The notes under the pieces are model-generated. The model saw only the letters and a list, made by a program, of their open reading frames with translations, did not search any database and was not told the origin of the DNA. From Azospirillum oryzae (GTDB lineage: Bacteria; Pseudomonadota; Alphaproteobacteria; Azospirillales; Azospirillaceae), in contig NZ_FXAK01000007.1 of NCBI RefSeq assembly GCF_900177515.1, positions 1,472,501 to 1,536,500 of the forward strand: a DNA stretch of 64,000 nt. The letters run 5' to 3'. This document shows positions 17,810-26,123 of this stretch, one piece after another (position 1 is the stretch's first letter; each line of letters begins with the position of its first letter). The translations under genes and the position numbers were made by a program.

Positions 17810-18649
17810 CTAAACCGCGCCTTCCGCCGGCTGCAGCAGCATGACCAGCGTATAGGCGGACCGGCCGCCGGGGCGCAGTGTCACTTGCTCCAATGTCAAT
17901 GGCCCGTCCAGCGGATGGTTGAAGCGGCGCAGGCCTCCTTCGCGCTCCAACACGCCATGATCGTCCCACATCCGTGAGAATAGCGGGCTCTCCCGCCGCA
18001 ATCCGGCGACCAGCGCCTGCACCGCCGGGTCTTCGGGATGACGGGCGGTTTCGGCACGGAACTCCGCCAGCAGCCGGCGGGCGCGGTTGTCCCAATCCAG
18101 GATGAAGCTCCGGGCTGTGGGGTCGAGGAAGACATAGCGCAGCAGATTGTGCTCCCCACTTCCCTGCCCCAGCCAGCCGCCGAACAGCTGCGCCGCCGCA
18201 GGATTCCAGCCGACGGCGGTCCATAGCCTGTCGAGCAGATAGGCCGGCGCGGTCATCGCCTCGAGCGCGGCCAGCAGTGACGGCGGTGGTTGGTCGGTCG
18301 ATCCGGCCGGCGGTGCATCCGGATCGCGCTTGCGCGTCATTTCGAACAGATAGGCCCGCTCGGCTACGGACAGCTGCAGCGCGTCGGACAACCGGGCCAA
18401 CGCGGCCGGAGAAACCGACACGTCCCTCCCCTGTTCCAGCCAACTGTACCAGGTCGGGCTGATGCCGCAGAGCTGCGCCAGTTCCTCGCGCCGCAGACCG
18501 GGTGTGCGGCGGCGGGTGGAGCCGCCCTGCAAACCGGCTTCCGCCGGAGTCAGCCGTTCGCGGTGGCGCCGCAGGAATGCGCCGAGCAGGCGTCGCCGCT
18601 CGGCAGACGGGTCGGCGGCGGCAGTGATTTCAGAGACGGCGGAGGTCAT
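17810..18649 (-). CDS. XRE-type helix-turn-helix regulator with MmyB-like ligand domain
   Basis: About 279 residues from the ATG at 18649 (MTSAVSEITAAAD). The N-terminal HTH is LRREELAQLCGISPTWYSWL followed by EQGRDVSVSPAALARLSDAL, the common pattern of this family. The remaining two thirds is the MmyB/PAS-like ligand-binding region (LLDRLWTAVGWNPAAAQLFG, NLLRYVFLDP). These proteins usually repress a nearby gene; the divergent methyltransferase starts 101 nt away. A short inverted repeat (ttat-N6-ataa, 18661-18674) just upstream of the start could be its operator. The ligand is unknown. Confidence 0.88.
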   Translation of the reverse strand: MTSAVSEITAAADPSAERRRLLGAFLRRHRERLTPAEAGLQGGSTRRRTPGLRREELAQLCGISPTWYSWLEQGRDVSVSPAALARLSDALQLSVAERAYLFEMTRKRDPDAPPAGSTDQPPPSLLAALEAMTAPAYLLDRLWTAVGWNPAAAQLFGGWLGQGSGEHNLLRYVFLDPTARSFILDWDNRARRLLAEFRAETARHPEDPAVQALVAGLRRESPLFSRMWDDHGVLEREGGLRRFNHPLDGPLTLEQVTLRPGGRSAYTLVMLLQPAEGAV

Positions 18650-18750
18650 GGTGGCACTGTTTATACCAGGATAACCACCCGCCTTGTACCCGGTTGAATT
18701 CAGCGCGACGCTGGCCCCATCAGCCACACCGTCACAAGGAAGCCCCTTCC

Positions 18751-19515
18751 ATGAGCCAAAGCCACCACGGCGTCGTCGCCGAGAATTACGGCCCGCGCGC
18801 CGACGCCTATGTCTCCAGCGCCGTCCATGCCGGCGGCGCCGACCTGGACCAGATCGAACAGGCTCTGCGCGGCCGGTCCGATGCGCGGGTGCTGGATCTG
18901 GGCTGCGGCGGCGGCCATGTCAGCTACCGCGCGGCTCCCCATGTGGCGGAGGTCGTGGCCGTCGACCTGACCCCCGAGATGCTGGAGGCGGTCACCCGCA
19001 CCGCGGCCGAGCGTAGCCTGACCAACATCGCCACACGGCAGGCGCCGGCCGAGCGGCTGCCCTTCGACGACGGCCGCTTCGACGTGGTGCTCTGCCGCTT
19101 CACCGCCCACCACTGGCGCGATTTCGAGGCCGGCCTGCGTGAGGCGCGGCGCGTGCTGGCGCCCGGCGGCACCGCGATCTTCATCGACTGCGTCGCCCCG
19201 GCCGCCGCCGTGCTGGACACCCATCTGCAGGTGGTGGAAGTGCTGCGCGATCCATCCCACGTCCGCAACTATACGGCCGCGGAATGGACGGCGGCGCTGG
19301 CACGGGCAGGCTTCGCCGTCCGGGCGCTGACCCCGCGTCGCCTGCGCATGGAGTTCGCGGTCTGGACCGCCCGCACCCGCACACCGGACCTCCACGCCCA
19401 GGCCATCCGCTCGCTCCAGCGCAGTGCGTCGGCGGAGGTCCGCAGCCATTTCGACATCACCGAAGACGGCAGCTTCCTGCTCGACACGCTGACGCTGGAG
19501 GTTGACCCGATTTAG
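18751..19515 (+). CDS. Class I SAM-dependent methyltransferase
   Basis: About 254 residues from the ATG at 18751 (MSQSHHGVVAENYG), preceded by a well-placed aaggaagccc sequence. Motif I is VLDLGCGGGHVSYRAA, followed by VVAVDLTPEMLEAV and LPFDDGRFDVVLCRFTAHHW, typical of UbiE/methyltransf_11 enzymes. The C-terminal part resembles small-molecule methyltransferases; the substrate is not predictable. It diverges from the HTH regulator and ends 12 nt before the convergent MFS gene, so control by that regulator is plausible. Confidence 0.88.
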   Translation: MSQSHHGVVAENYGPRADAYVSSAVHAGGADLDQIEQALRGRSDARVLDLGCGGGHVSYRAAPHVAEVVAVDLTPEMLEAVTRTAAERSLTNIATRQAPAERLPFDDGRFDVVLCRFTAHHWRDFEAGLREARRVLAPGGTAIFIDCVAPAAAVLDTHLQVVEVLRDPSHVRNYTAAEWTAALARAGFAVRALTPRRLRMEFAVWTARTRTPDLHAQAIRSLQRSASAEVRSHFDITEDGSFLLDTLTLEVDPI

Positions 19516-19526
19516 CGGTGCGGGGT

Positions 19527-20708
19527 CTAGCAGGCCGCCGGAACGGCCTGTTCCCTCCGGTCGAGTGCCCCGCTCGCCAGCGTCAGGACCAGGCCGCCCA
19601 GCACGAACAGTCCACCGACCCAAGGCGTGGCGCCGAGGCCGAGCGGGGAGGACACCACCTGCCCGCCGAAGAAAGCGCCCGCCGCGATGCCCAGGTTGAA
19701 GGCGGCGATGTTCAGCGCGGACGCCACATCCACCGCCCCCGGCGCATGGCGCTGCGCCAGTTGGACGACATAGAGCTGCAGCCCGGGAACATTGGCGAAG
19801 GCCAGCGCCCCCATGCCGGCCAGCGTGATCAGCGCCGGGATCTTCGCATCCGCGGTGAAGGTGAAGACGATCAGGACCACCGCCTGCAAGGCGAACAGCC
19901 AGGCCAGCGCCCGCACCGGCCGGCGGTTGGCCAGCTTGCCGCCGACGAGATTGCCGACCGCGATGGCGGCGCCATACAGCACCAGCACGAAGCTGACGGT
20001 CGAGTTGGAGAATCCGGTGATCGTCTCCAGGATCGGCGCCAGGAAGGTGAAGGCGACGAAGGTGCCGCCATAGCCCAGCGCCGTGATCGCGAAGGCCAGC
20101 AGCAGCCGCGGCTTCGCCAGCACGCCGACCTGCACCCCCAAACCGGCGGCCGGCGGCTGGCTGAGCCGCGCCGGAACCAGCGCCGCGACCCCCACCCCGC
20201 CGACGACGCCCAGCGCCGAAACCGCCAGGAAGGTGGCGCGCCAACCGAAGGTCTGGCCGATCCAGGTGCCGAGCGGCACGCCGGTGACGATGGCGATGGT
20301 CAGGCCTGAGAACATCATGGCGATGGCGGAGGCACGCTTGTCCTCCGGCACCAGATCGGCGGCGATGGTCGACCCGACCGAGAAGAAGACGCCATGGGCG
20401 AAGGCGCTCAGCACCCGCGCCACCAGCAGCGTTTCGTAATTAGGGCTGACGCCGGCCAGCAGGTTGCCGGCGACGAACACCCCCATCAGACCGAGCAGCA
20501 GCGGCTTGCGCGGCACCCGGCCGGTCAGCGCGGTCAGCACCGGTGCGCCGAAGGTGACGCCCAGCGCATAGACGCTGACCACCATACCAGCCAGCGGCAG
20601 GCTGACATCCAGATCGTTCGCCACCGTGGGCAGCAACCCGACGACGACGAACTCCGTCGTCCCGATCGCATAGGCGCTGATCGCCAGCGCCAGCAGTGCG
20701 AGAGGCAT
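19527..20708 (-). CDS. MFS transporter, DHA1/AraJ-like family
   Basis: A 393-residue, 12-helix major facilitator from the ATG at 20708 (MPLALLALAISAYAIGTTEF). Helix 1 carries GTTEFVVVGLLPTVANDL and the loop 2-3 motif reads GAPVLTALTGRVPRKPLLL, as in AraJ/YdhP and chloramphenicol-type exporters. Likely an inner-membrane proton antiporter exporting a sugar, drug or metabolite; the substrate is unknown. An upstream in-frame ATG at 20816 would add a poorly coding 36-residue leader running over the operator-like repeats, so it is rejected. It diverges from a LysR gene, the usual arrangement for regulated exporters. Confidence 0.9.
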   Translation of the reverse strand: MPLALLALAISAYAIGTTEFVVVGLLPTVANDLDVSLPLAGMVVSVYALGVTFGAPVLTALTGRVPRKPLLLGLMGVFVAGNLLAGVSPNYETLLVARVLSAFAHGVFFSVGSTIAADLVPEDKRASAIAMMFSGLTIAIVTGVPLGTWIGQTFGWRATFLAVSALGVVGGVGVAALVPARLSQPPAAGLGVQVGVLAKPRLLLAFAITALGYGGTFVAFTFLAPILETITGFSNSTVSFVLVLYGAAIAVGNLVGGKLANRRPVRALAWLFALQAVVLIVFTFTADAKIPALITLAGMGALAFANVPGLQLYVVQLAQRHAPGAVDVASALNIAAFNLGIAAGAFFGGQVVSSPLGLGATPWVGGLFVLGGLVLTLASGALDRREQAVPAAC

Positions 20709-20766
20709 TTCAAACTCTCCATTCCAAGAAGGACTGTGCTGGGGAGACGATGTGCGCCATAAGGTC

Positions 20767-20793
20767 GGGAACGGGAATGCCCACGCTGTTCCC
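20767..20793. promoter_or_regulatory. Inverted repeat gggaac-N15-gttccc between MFS and lysR
   Basis: A perfect 6-bp inverted repeat, gggaac at 20767-20772 and gttccc at 20788-20793, lies in the 129-nt gap between divergent MFS and LysR genes. With the second repeat just to its right it may form the regulatory-plus-activation site pair usual for LysR proteins. Confidence 0.4.
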
Positions 20794-20799
20794 ATGATT

Positions 20800-20816
20800 T
20801 TGTCATTCAGCGACAA
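20800..20816. promoter_or_regulatory. LysR-type box ttgtc-N7-gacaa
   Basis: The inverted repeat ttgtc (20800-20804), attcagc, gacaa (20812-20816) contains the T-N11-A spacing expected of LysR recognition sites. It lies 22 nt upstream of the lysR start and about 90 nt from the MFS start, suited to autoregulation and divergent control. Confidence 0.45.
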
Positions 20817-20837
20817 GGTAAGAGCGGAGATGCCGGC

Positions 20838-21740
20838 ATGAGCGATCCACGCGCCTGGGAGATGCGGGTGTTCCTGCGGGTTGCCGCCCGCGGCAGCTTC
20901 AGCGCCGCCGGCCGCGACGTCGGGATGACGCCGTCATCCACGGCGAAGCTGATCGGCCGGCTGGAAGAGCGGCTGGGCGTGCGGCTGGTCGAACGCTCCA
21001 CCCGCAAGCTGCGGCTGACCGCCGAGGGGGAACTCTACCGCGAGCGGGCGGAAGCGCTGCTTGGGGACATGGATGCACTCGATGCCGAAATCGCCGGCGG
21101 AGCCCGCGCGCCGACCGGCCTGATCCGCGTCAACGCCTCGGTACCGTTCGGACAGCACTGCCTGCTTCCGCTGCTGCCGGACTTCCTGCGCGACCATCCC
21201 GGCATCACGCTGGACATGACGATGACGGACGAGGTGGTGGACCTCTATGCCGCCCGGGTCGATATCGCCTTCCGCGCCGGACCGTTGAGCGATTCGGCGT
21301 TGCTGGCCCAGCGGCTGGGCGTCGTCCGGCGCCGGATCGTCGCCTCGCCCGCCTATCTGGAGCGCAAGGGCGTGCCGATGACCGCCGCCGATCTGGAGGC
21401 GCATGACTGCCTGGGATTCAATTTCCGCCGCGCCGCCGCGGTCTGGCCGCTGAAATCCGGCGGGCGTCTGGTCGACCGCGAGGTGCCGACCCGCATCCTG
21501 GCGAACAATGGCGAGACGGTGCGCCATATGGCACTGCTCGGCCTGGGGCTGGCCCGCCTGGCCGATTATCACGTCCGCGCCGATCTGCGCGAGGGCCGGC
21601 TGATCGCGGTTCTGGACGATGCGCTGGTCGACACCGAGGAAATCCACGCCGTCTATACCGGCCGCGACCGTGCGCCCCGCCGTGTCCGCGCCTTCCTTGA
21701 CCACATGGCGCCGCGCTTGCGGGCGATGCTGGCGGATTGA
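20838..21740 (+). CDS. LysR family transcriptional regulator
   Basis: A 300-residue LTTR. The winged HTH occupies residues 1-60 (MRVFLRVAARGSFSAAGRDV, PSSTAKLIGRLEERLGVRL, ERSTRKLRLTAEG). The periplasmic-binding-like effector domain follows, beginning VNASVPFGQHCLLPLLPDFL. This subgroup (NASVPFG, AYLERKGVP, LGFNFR) often regulates an adjacent exporter or oxidoreductase. It diverges from the MFS gene, with two inverted repeats in the shared gap. The effector is not predictable. Confidence 0.93.
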   Translation: MSDPRAWEMRVFLRVAARGSFSAAGRDVGMTPSSTAKLIGRLEERLGVRLVERSTRKLRLTAEGELYRERAEALLGDMDALDAEIAGGARAPTGLIRVNASVPFGQHCLLPLLPDFLRDHPGITLDMTMTDEVVDLYAARVDIAFRAGPLSDSALLAQRLGVVRRRIVASPAYLERKGVPMTAADLEAHDCLGFNFRRAAAVWPLKSGGRLVDREVPTRILANNGETVRHMALLGLGLARLADYHVRADLREGRLIAVLDDALVDTEEIHAVYTGRDRAPRRVRAFLDHMAPRLRAMLAD

Positions 21741-21811
21741 CGGGCTCCCAAAAGAAATCGGCCGGATGACGGGCATCCGGCCGATGGATCCTACCGCTGT
21801 GGCGGACCGCC

Positions 21812-22309
21812 TTAGAACGGGATTTCGTCGTCGAGGTCCTCGTGACGGGGCGGAGCGCCACCGCCGCTGCGACCGCCGCCAGACGAACCGCCGCCGTAGT
21901 TGCCGCCGCCACCACCATAGCCGCTGCCGCCACCACTGCCGCCGCCACGCGATTCGTAGCCGCCGCCACCGCCGCCATAGCTGCCGCCGCCACCCTCTTC
22001 ACGGGCGCCGCCGGTGAAGTCGATTTCGGCCACGCGGACCGACAGGCCGGCGCCGCGGGTGCCGTCGCGCTTCTCATACTCGCGCAGGGTCACCTCGCCC
22101 GACACGACGACGCTCTTGCCCTTGGTCAGGTGCGGGGCGAGCGACTCGGCACGGCGGCCCCAGATCGAGCAATCGACCCACTGGGTCGTCTTGCGTTCGC
22201 CGAAGCCGACATCGTTGGCCACGCGGAAGCCCAGCACCTTCTCACCGCTCTGGGTCGTGCGCAATTCGCCATCCGCGCCCAGGCGTCCCGTAAACGTCCA
22301 AACATTCAT
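21812..22309 (-). CDS. ssb: Single-stranded DNA-binding protein, atypical paralogue
   Basis: A 165-residue SSB. The OB fold covers about residues 1-105 (FTGRLGADGELRTTQSGEKV, VDCSIWGRRAESLAPHLTKG, GKSVVVSGEVTLREYEKRDG). A glycine-rich linker follows, then the acidic tip DLDDEIPF that recruits repair and replication proteins. The N-terminus, MNVWTFTGRLG, differs from the canonical NKVILIGNLG opening of housekeeping alphaproteobacterial SSB, so this looks like an accessory copy. The linker is almost entirely Gly/Ser/Tyr. The gene stands alone. Confidence 0.9.
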   Translation of the reverse strand: MNVWTFTGRLGADGELRTTQSGEKVLGFRVANDVGFGERKTTQWVDCSIWGRRAESLAPHLTKGKSVVVSGEVTLREYEKRDGTRGAGLSVRVAEIDFTGGAREEGGGGSYGGGGGGYESRGGGSGGGSGYGGGGGNYGGGSSGGGRSGGGAPPRHEDLDDEIPF

Positions 22310-22647
22310 CGCTCGTTGCTCCTAAGCGCGAGTGTCCCAGCATCCATGCCGACCCGTCAGGATGCCCGGCGGAGGCACCCAGATGCCGAGGGTTCCCATT
22401 CGCAGGGCCGGCTGTTCAATGGCGACCATCCCCCCGGTCCCGCGCAACGAAGCACGAGGGACCGACGCCGGTCAACCGCCGTCGGATGTGCACCGGCGAT
22501 GCCCGGACCGGCGCACTCGCCCTGCCGTTCCGCACCAGAACACTCCATGAACAAATATAGCAGAGCAGCAGGCGCCGGGAAACCGATTCCTTCGCCGTAG
22601 CGCGGGATTCCTGGCGGCCAGGCGCGATCACCGAAGGCGTACGGCGG
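22310..22647. other. 338-nt intergenic gap upstream of ssb
   Basis: Between the start of the minus-strand ssb and the end of the minus-strand receiver gene. It must contain the ssb promoter. I see no convincing gene, tRNA, long hairpin or repeat in it. Confidence 0.5.
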
Positions 22648-23076
22648 TCAACGGAGTCGGCGGGCGGCCAGATCCAGGGCGATCTTCAACTGGGCATGGG
22701 AAAACGGCTTGTGCACGACGCCGAGCGGATAGGTCTCGGTGATGCGGGCCATGGTGCCGTGGTCGCTGTGTCCCGACAGGAAGATTGACCGCAGGCCGTG
22801 ATCCAGGTTCAGTCGCCGCGCCGTGGCGATGCCGTCTCCACCGCCGAACCGCACATCGGTCAAGGCCAGATCCGGCCGCTCGCGCCCCGCCAGTTCCGCC
22901 GCTTCATTCTCCGTCCGCGCGATCCCGCAGACGGTGTGGCCCAGGTCCGCCACCAGGACGGACAATGCATCGGAAACGGCGTCGTCATGTTCAAGGACCA
23001 GAACGCGAAGCGGTTGCCCGGGCGACCGGACGCGCTGTGGCGTGTTCTGCTTGGCGATGGAGTCGATCCTGAGCAT
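22648..23076 (-). CDS. Single-domain response regulator (CheY-like receiver)
   Basis: About 142 residues from the ATG at 23076 (MLRIDSIAKQ); an upstream ATG at 23187 would add 37 residues. It is a lone receiver: the acidic pair is in LVLEHDDAVSDAL, the phosphoacceptor Asp in LALTDVRFGGGDG, the conserved Ser in IFLSGHSDHG and the Lys in VVHKPFSHAQL. No output domain follows, so it acts by protein contact, as in phosphorelays. The TDVRFGGGDGIATARRL and KPF pattern resembles the receiver half of the PhyR-like protein at 61.9 kb and receivers paired with HWE/HisKA2 kinases. No kinase is adjacent. Confidence 0.85.
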   Translation of the reverse strand: MLRIDSIAKQNTPQRVRSPGQPLRVLVLEHDDAVSDALSVLVADLGHTVCGIARTENEAAELAGRERPDLALTDVRFGGGDGIATARRLNLDHGLRSIFLSGHSDHGTMARITETYPLGVVHKPFSHAQLKIALDLAARRLR

Positions 23077-23281
23077 GCGACCGACCTCGGGCGTTTCCAG
23101 TGTTGCGCAATAAGCAGCGAATTTTGGTAAATTTTCGTTTACCGATAGGCCGTTTGTACTAGAACCAGCCCGAATTTGCAAGCTCAATCGTTCAGATCCT
23201 GACCTTTTGCGCGAGGATGTGCACGTGAGTCGTCAATCCGAGTCGCAGCCCGGCCACCTGTCTTCGGTCATCGAAAAAAGG

Positions 23282-24103
23282 TCAGCGACCCGCCGGTCCA
23301 AGCCAGTCGATACCGCCGGATGTGCGCTGCCGGCCACCGCCTGCACGCACCGTCGCGGCACGCGACGGCGGCGGCGGCGGCGCCGCTTCACCGGCCAGCC
23401 AGGATGCGTGTCCCTCCGACACAGGACCCTCGGACTTCGGCCCCTCTGCCACAGGGACGGCGGACTTGGGCGGCGGTCGGGCACCTGCCGGTGCCGTCAG
23501 GAGCGGCTCCGCGGCCGATGCGGGTGGACGATATTCCGGGGGGCGTGGTGCGGCCAGCGCCTGCTGCCCGGCGCGGGCCAGCGGGCTGCTCGGACGCGGC
23601 GGTGGCACATCGGGAGGAACCGGGGCCGGATCGACCTCCATTCCCATGTCGTCCCCCATGTCGCCACCATTCGATCGATGGTCGGCCGGTTGATGGTCGA
23701 CAGGGTCGTCCCAAACCGCTGCGGCCGGCTGTCGCAGGCGCGGCGCGTCGGCGGCGCCCAGCCAGGACGGGCGTTCGTCGTCAGACAGCGATCCGGTTTG
23801 GGTGTTGAGCTGCCGTGCCTGCTCGCGAATGTCCAGGAGGGTGGTTATCGCCAGTTGCAGCAGCGGGGCCAGCACCATGGGGTCGGCCATTTCCTCCGCG
23901 CTCAGCGCCGCGAAACGGTCGCGCACGGTCTCGACCGCCTGTTCCACGCCATCGCGCAGGGCGCCGGCCTCGTGTGCCAGCCGCTCCAAATCCTCGCGCA
24001 GGGCGGAGATTTCGCATGCCTGCCGCAACTCGTGGAAGCCGATTCCCGCCCCCGGGAGGGACGAGGACCGCCGGTCCCGTGACGAACCAAAATCGTGAGG
24101 CAT
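23282..24103 (-). CDS. Uncharacterised protein: helical N-terminus, long proline-rich C-terminus
   Basis: About 273 residues from the ATG at 24103 (MPHDFGSSRDRRSS). I do not recognise a family. Roughly residues 25-105 are helical and probably coiled-coil (EISALREDLERLAHEAGALR, DGVEQAVETVRDRFAALSAE, LLDIREQARQL). The remaining 160 residues are proline-, alanine- and acidic-rich and look disordered, with PPPRPSSPLARAGQQ and APPPPPSRAATVRAGG. No signal peptide or membrane helix is seen. It diverges from the ParA-like NTPase gene across a 259-nt region, which suggests shared control and a common process. An upstream ATG at 24217 would collide with that gene's promoter region. Confidence 0.65.
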   Translation of the reverse strand: MPHDFGSSRDRRSSSLPGAGIGFHELRQACEISALREDLERLAHEAGALRDGVEQAVETVRDRFAALSAEEMADPMVLAPLLQLAITTLLDIREQARQLNTQTGSLSDDERPSWLGAADAPRLRQPAAAVWDDPVDHQPADHRSNGGDMGDDMGMEVDPAPVPPDVPPPRPSSPLARAGQQALAAPRPPEYRPPASAAEPLLTAPAGARPPPKSAVPVAEGPKSEGPVSEGHASWLAGEAAPPPPPSRAATVRAGGGRQRTSGGIDWLGPAGR

Positions 24104-24362
24104 CTTGGCTTTACCCCGGTTCCAAGCCCAGCCCGATGAAGGCGCCCGGCCGGCATGATGCGGCGGTGCCCCCTTATGGCAACCCGCGCAACCGACGCCG
24201 GTTCCAAAAGCCGACATGACGGCGCGAACTGCCGGACCGTCGGCGAAGTTGCAGCAGTCACGGCCTGCCCCTGATCGGGCAACGATGTTTAGCGCCGTTG
24301 ATGTCGTTTGGAAACCGTTTGCGCGTGATGGCCGCTTGTACTATTTTTTCGGCCCCAGGGGA
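24104..24362. promoter_or_regulatory. Divergent promoter region of the ParA-like cluster
   Basis: This 259-nt stretch separates the divergent coiled-coil/proline-rich gene and the NTPase gene. Positions 24280-24350 are much richer in A and T than flanking genes and read through with A/T third positions, as expected for non-coding DNA. An upstream ATG at 24216 keeps the NTPase frame open, so part of the region could be coding, but I consider that less likely. Confidence 0.4.
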
Positions 24363-26048
24363 ATGGATTCCTTGCGATCCAACATCCAGGCGCCTCCCCG
24401 CCGCCATTTCATCTTGCCGGAATCCCATACGGTGTCGATCGACCGCTCGGAACTTGAACGGCTCCTTGCCGATCGCCCGGCTGGCAACCGCAGCGCCATG
24501 CAGGCGGTGCGCGAGAGCTACGCCGACATCGGGCTGATGCGCGAACGCGGCCTGTCCTGGGCCGAGATCTCCGATCTGCTGGCGAAGCTGGGCGTGACCG
24601 CCCGCGACAATCAGCCGATTTCGCCGGTCACCCTGCGCTCCGCCTTCTTCCTTGTCGGGAACGAGGGGCGCGGCGAGGCGGCCGACGACCATGCCGGCGG
24701 CTCCGTCATGCCTGCGGAAACGCTGGCCGCCGTTCACGAAGCCGCGCTGTCCGCCGGTTTGTCCGCCGGTTTGTCCGACGACGCGGAAGAGGAAGTGAAA
24801 GCTGACTCCGATGCGGAAGCAGCGGACGGGGCGCCGGCTCCCGAGCCGGAACCTCCAGCGGAGGCCGCCGAAGACGCCGTTCAGGACGCCGCCGCGGATG
24901 ACGTGGCGGAGGATGAGACGGAAACGGAACAACCGGAGTCGGACGCACCGGTGCCCGATGTCGCCGAATCCGCACCGCAGGCGGACAAGATCGAACCCGA
25001 TCCCGCCTCCCCTGCCCCGGACCTTCTCGCTCCGGCGATAGCAGTTGCCGACGAGGGACCGGCGAAGGACGACAACGCCGACGACAGCGTGACGCAAGAC
25101 GTCTCTTCCGACTCCAAGTTCTCCAAGCCGGAACCACAGCCGGCCTCCAAGCAGACCCCCGCGGCGGCTGTGCGGGACACCGGTTCGCCGGCGTCCCCGC
25201 CTGCGCCTCCCACGACGACCCAAGACGAATCAACGAACGCATACTGGAAAGGCGATCGCATGCTGGGCACGATCTTCGTCCTCAATGACCGCGGCGGCGT
25301 CGGCAAGACGCTGCTGTCCCATCACCTGATGGCGACCGCCATGCTGGAAGGCCTGCAGCTGAAGGTCGTCGAGTACGAGGTGAACGAGCGTCTCGCCCGC
25401 CTGTTCGGCCCGGACGTGGTCGAACATCGCCGCATCACCCAGGACTTCATGAACATGATGGGGTCGGGCGACGGCTTCTACGAGTTCTGGGATCTGATCG
25501 GTCCGGAGCTGCAGCGCGGCGGCCGTCTGTACGATTTCGGCGGCAACATCTCTCAGTGGTTCTTCAACTGGGCCGAGGTGTCGGGCTTCGATTATTACGT
25601 CGGCGACGGCGAACGGCTGACCTTCATGGTTCCGGTGACGGTCGACCTCGCCTCTCTCTCCACCGGCATGACCACGCTGGAGCGGGTGGCGACCATCGCC
25701 CCGAAGGCCAAGCGCGTCCTGGTCGAAAACGGCTTCTCCGGTCCCTTCTCCCAGCTGGAGGACAGCCAGTATGCCCGCCGCAAGGCGGAGATGGTGGAGC
25801 GCGAGGGCCTGCAGGTCATCTCCATGCAGCCCTGCACCGCCCCGGCCTGGGCGCGGCTGACCGGCCACCGCCTGGATCAGGTGGCGACGATGACCCGCGA
25901 GGATCTGGTGAAGCTGGGCATGACCCCGCCGGTCGCCTCCCGCTCGCTGATCATCATCCACGAATGGCTGCGCAACATGCGTCAGGCGCTGTCGCCCTAC
26001 CTGCATGACGCCTTCCGTCAGACCCCGGCCACCGCCAAGGCGCGCTGA
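24363..26048 (+). CDS. ParA/MinD-like NTPase with helical head domain and long acidic linker
   Basis: A 561-residue protein (610 if the ATG at 24216 is used). Residues about 55-97 hold a compact helical segment, MRERGLSWAEISDLLAKLGV then ISPVTLRSAFFLV. It resembles the short DNA-binding domain of plasmid accessory proteins such as TraK or KfrA; this likeness is my impression only. Residues about 100-298 are a disordered, highly acidic Ala/Pro/Asp/Glu linker containing a small AGLS tandem repeat. From residue 300 comes a ParA/MinD-like domain with P-loop LNDRGGVGKTLLSHHL, in which the signature Lys of the usual KGGxGKT is Arg. It continues with VVEYEVNERLARLFG and LYDFGGNISQWFF. It could position or segregate a cellular cargo. 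It converges on the two membrane coiled-coil genes. Confidence 0.75.
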   Translation: MDSLRSNIQAPPRRHFILPESHTVSIDRSELERLLADRPAGNRSAMQAVRESYADIGLMRERGLSWAEISDLLAKLGVTARDNQPISPVTLRSAFFLVGNEGRGEAADDHAGGSVMPAETLAAVHEAALSAGLSAGLSDDAEEEVKADSDAEAADGAPAPEPEPPAEAAEDAVQDAAADDVAEDETETEQPESDAPVPDVAESAPQADKIEPDPASPAPDLLAPAIAVADEGPAKDDNADDSVTQDVSSDSKFSKPEPQPASKQTPAAAVRDTGSPASPPAPPTTTQDESTNAYWKGDRMLGTIFVLNDRGGVGKTLLSHHLMATAMLEGLQLKVVEYEVNERLARLFGPDVVEHRRITQDFMNMMGSGDGFYEFWDLIGPELQRGGRLYDFGGNISQWFFNWAEVSGFDYYVGDGERLTFMVPVTVDLASLSTGMTTLERVATIAPKAKRVLVENGFSGPFSQLEDSQYARRKAEMVEREGLQVISMQPCTAPAWARLTGHRLDQVATMTREDLVKLGMTPPVASRSLIIIHEWLRNMRQALSPYLHDAFRQTPATAKAR

Positions 26049-26084
26049 GGCTGGATCGACCGTTCAGGCTGTCTTTGTTTCCGG

Positions 26085-26117
26085 AAGCCCTTCTCCTATC
26101 CTGGGAGAAGGGCTTTT
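26085..26117 (+). terminator. Rho-independent terminator after the ParA-like gene
   Basis: A perfect 12-bp stem, aagcccttctcc (26085-26096) with ggagaagggctt (26104-26115), a 7-nt loop and four T residues at 26114-26117. It begins 36 nt after the stop of the NTPase gene and ends just before the convergent membrane-protein gene, which may also use the stem. Confidence 0.88.
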
Positions 26118-26123
26118 CCATTA

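Noticed and set aside
21850..21990. Short GC-rich tandem repeats resembling a minisatellite or CRISPR
   Set aside because: They encode the glycine-rich linker of SSB and have no constant repeat-spacer structure.
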